NCBI GenBank assembly: GCA_946479725.1
Contig: CAMLHB010000124.1
Location: forward strand, 1-7,006
DNA from: an uncultured Actinomycetes bacterium
GTDB lineage: Bacteria; Actinomycetota; Thermoleophilia; Solirubrobacterales; 70-9
Reading direction: 5' to 3'
DNA: 7,006 nucleotides
The notes under the pieces were generated by a model. The model did not search any database and was not told the DNA's origin. It saw only the letters and a program-made list of their open reading frames with translations. The position numbers and the translations under genes are program-made. Below are positions 6,245 to 7,006 of the stretch, one piece after another (the first letter of the stretch is position 1; each line of letters starts with the position of its first letter).

Positions 6245-6252
6245 CAATATTG
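6245..6252. promoter_or_regulatory. Symmetric -10-like element in a 21-bp divergent gap
   Basis: CAATATTG is a perfect palindrome in the 21 bp between the PAP2 start (6235, minus) and the BtrH-like start (6257, plus). Its core AATATT matches TATAAT at four of six positions on both strands. From the core there are 5 nt to the plus-strand ATG and 10 nt to the minus-strand ATG, so transcripts would be leaderless or nearly so. Neither start has a Shine-Dalgarno. No clear -35 boxes are visible. Promoter function is inferred. Confidence 0.45.
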
Positions 6253-6256
6253 GGCG

Positions 6257-7006
6257 ATGGCCACGGTCCCCGCCTTCGTCCACACCCCCGGCAACCACTG
6301 CGGCTCGACCGCGCTGCGCAACCTGCTCGCCTTCCACGGGGTGCAGATCAGCGAGGAGATGGCGTTCGGGCTCGGGGCCGGCGCCGGCTTCTACTACCTG
6401 GCGCTCGACGACGGCTCGCCGACGCGCTGGTTCAACGGCCGCACGGCGCGGCTGGAGGAGAGCTTCCGCGAGCTGACCGGGGCGGCGCTGGAGCTGCGGA
6501 CCTTCGCCGAGGAGGAGGGCGAGGCGGCCTGGGCGGCGGCGCGGGAGACCGTCGACTCCGGCAACCCGGCCCTGCTCCTCACCGACATTTACTTCCTCGA
6601 CCACTACGGCAACTCGGCCCACTTCCCGGGGCACGCGGTGGTCCTGGCGGGCTACGACGACGAGGTCGCCCTGCTCTCCGACACCGGCTTCGAGGCGCTG
6701 CAGACGACGCGGCTGGAGAACCTGGCGCGGGCGCGCCACAGCGGCCACCCCGCCTACCCGCTCGAAGGCCACATGTTCACCGTCGCCGAGGAGATCGACG
6801 CCGAGCAGCTGCGGGCGGCCGTACCGCGGGCGATCGAGCGCGCGGTCGGCGAGATGCTGGAGCCGCCCTTCGGCGAGTTCGCCGGGGTGCCGGCGCTGGA
6901 GCGGCTGGCCGCCGAGGCCGGCTCCTGGCCCGAGGCGGTTGCGGACTGGCAGTGGTGCGCCCGCTTCGCCTACCAGGTGATCGAGCGCCGCGGCACCGGC
7001 GGCGGC
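6257..7006 (+). CDS. BtrH N-terminal domain / DUF4872-type protein (3' end cut by window edge)
   Basis: The 250 codons run open to the last base. N-terminal residues 5-145 match the BtrH N-terminal domain, named after BtrH of butirosin biosynthesis, which transfers an aminoacyl side chain from an acyl carrier protein. NHCGSTALRNLLAFHG (13-28) carries the conserved Cys15, EEMAFGLGAGAGFYYL (33-48) follows, and FPGHAVVLAGYDDE (123-136) supplies His126. The Cys/His pair and the layout resemble a papain-like or C39-like fold, so acyl transfer or thiol chemistry is plausible. Residues from about 150 on (LENLARARHSGHPAYP, then helices with WQWCARFAYQVIERRGTGGG) fit the DUF4872 partner domain, whose end is beyond the window. 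Start: ATG at 6257 with no Shine-Dalgarno, right after the CAATATTG element. No aminoglycoside, carrier-protein or peptide-synthetase gene is visible, so the acyl substrate is unknown. Confidence 0.82.
   Translation, partial: MATVPAFVHTPGNHCGSTALRNLLAFHGVQISEEMAFGLGAGAGFYYLALDDGSPTRWFNGRTARLEESFRELTGAALELRTFAEEEGEAAWAAARETVDSGNPALLLTDIYFLDHYGNSAHFPGHAVVLAGYDDEVALLSDTGFEALQTTRLENLARARHSGHPAYPLEGHMFTVAEEIDAEQLRAAVPRAIERAVGEMLEPPFGEFAGVPALERLAAEAGSWPEAVADWQWCARFAYQVIERRGTGGG

Noticed and set aside
6236..6772. A longer N-terminus for the PAP2 phosphatase starting at 6772
   Set aside because: The extra 179 residues are antisense to the BtrH-like gene, are polar, and match nothing in PAP2 proteins, which normally start close to their first membrane segment.

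Overview
The window is about 70% GC by eye and densely coded. The gene types are a SpoIID/LytB-domain exported protein, a small winged-helix regulator, a CrtC/AttH-like lipocalin protein and a BtrH-type protein. With the codon bias, they suggest an actinobacterium, most likely class Thermoleophilia (Solirubrobacter or Conexibacter-like). This placement is inference from protein style, not from any marker gene. There are seven protein-coding genes, two of them cut by the window ends. I see no rRNA, tRNA, CRISPR array, insertion sequence or phage gene.

Layout, left to right. (1) An aldehyde dehydrogenase on the minus strand runs off the left edge and lacks only its last few residues. (2) Divergent from it across 66 bp is a secreted SpoIID/LytB-domain protein on the plus strand. 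(3) That gene converges on a minus-strand CrtC/AttH/tocopherol-cyclase-like protein, and the two share a CTAG that is the stop codon of both. (4) Just upstream of the CrtC-like gene, on the same strand, is an ArsR-like winged-helix regulator. The 57 bp between them are mostly filled by a nearly perfect 40-bp palindrome. (5) A roughly 300-bp non-coding gap follows, with a short palindrome and, at its right end, overlapping hairpins behind ychF. (6) ychF and a PAP2-family phosphatase lie on the minus strand 16 bp apart, probably one transcript. (7) Divergent from PAP2 across 21 bp is a BtrH N-terminal-domain protein that runs off the right edge. The gap holds a palindromic -10-like CAATATTG that could start both genes with almost no leader.

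How they work together: the regulator, the 40-bp palindrome and the CrtC-like gene look like a small regulated unit. PAP2 (lipid phosphate hydrolysis at the membrane) and the SpoIID protein (peptidoglycan glycan strands) both touch the cell envelope but are not adjacent, so a joint role is not shown. The window looks like ordinary chromosome. Its most unusual signals are non-coding: the 40-bp palindrome, the symmetric divergent promoter, the CTAG shared stop and the alternative hairpins after ychF. No new multi-gene system is evident.
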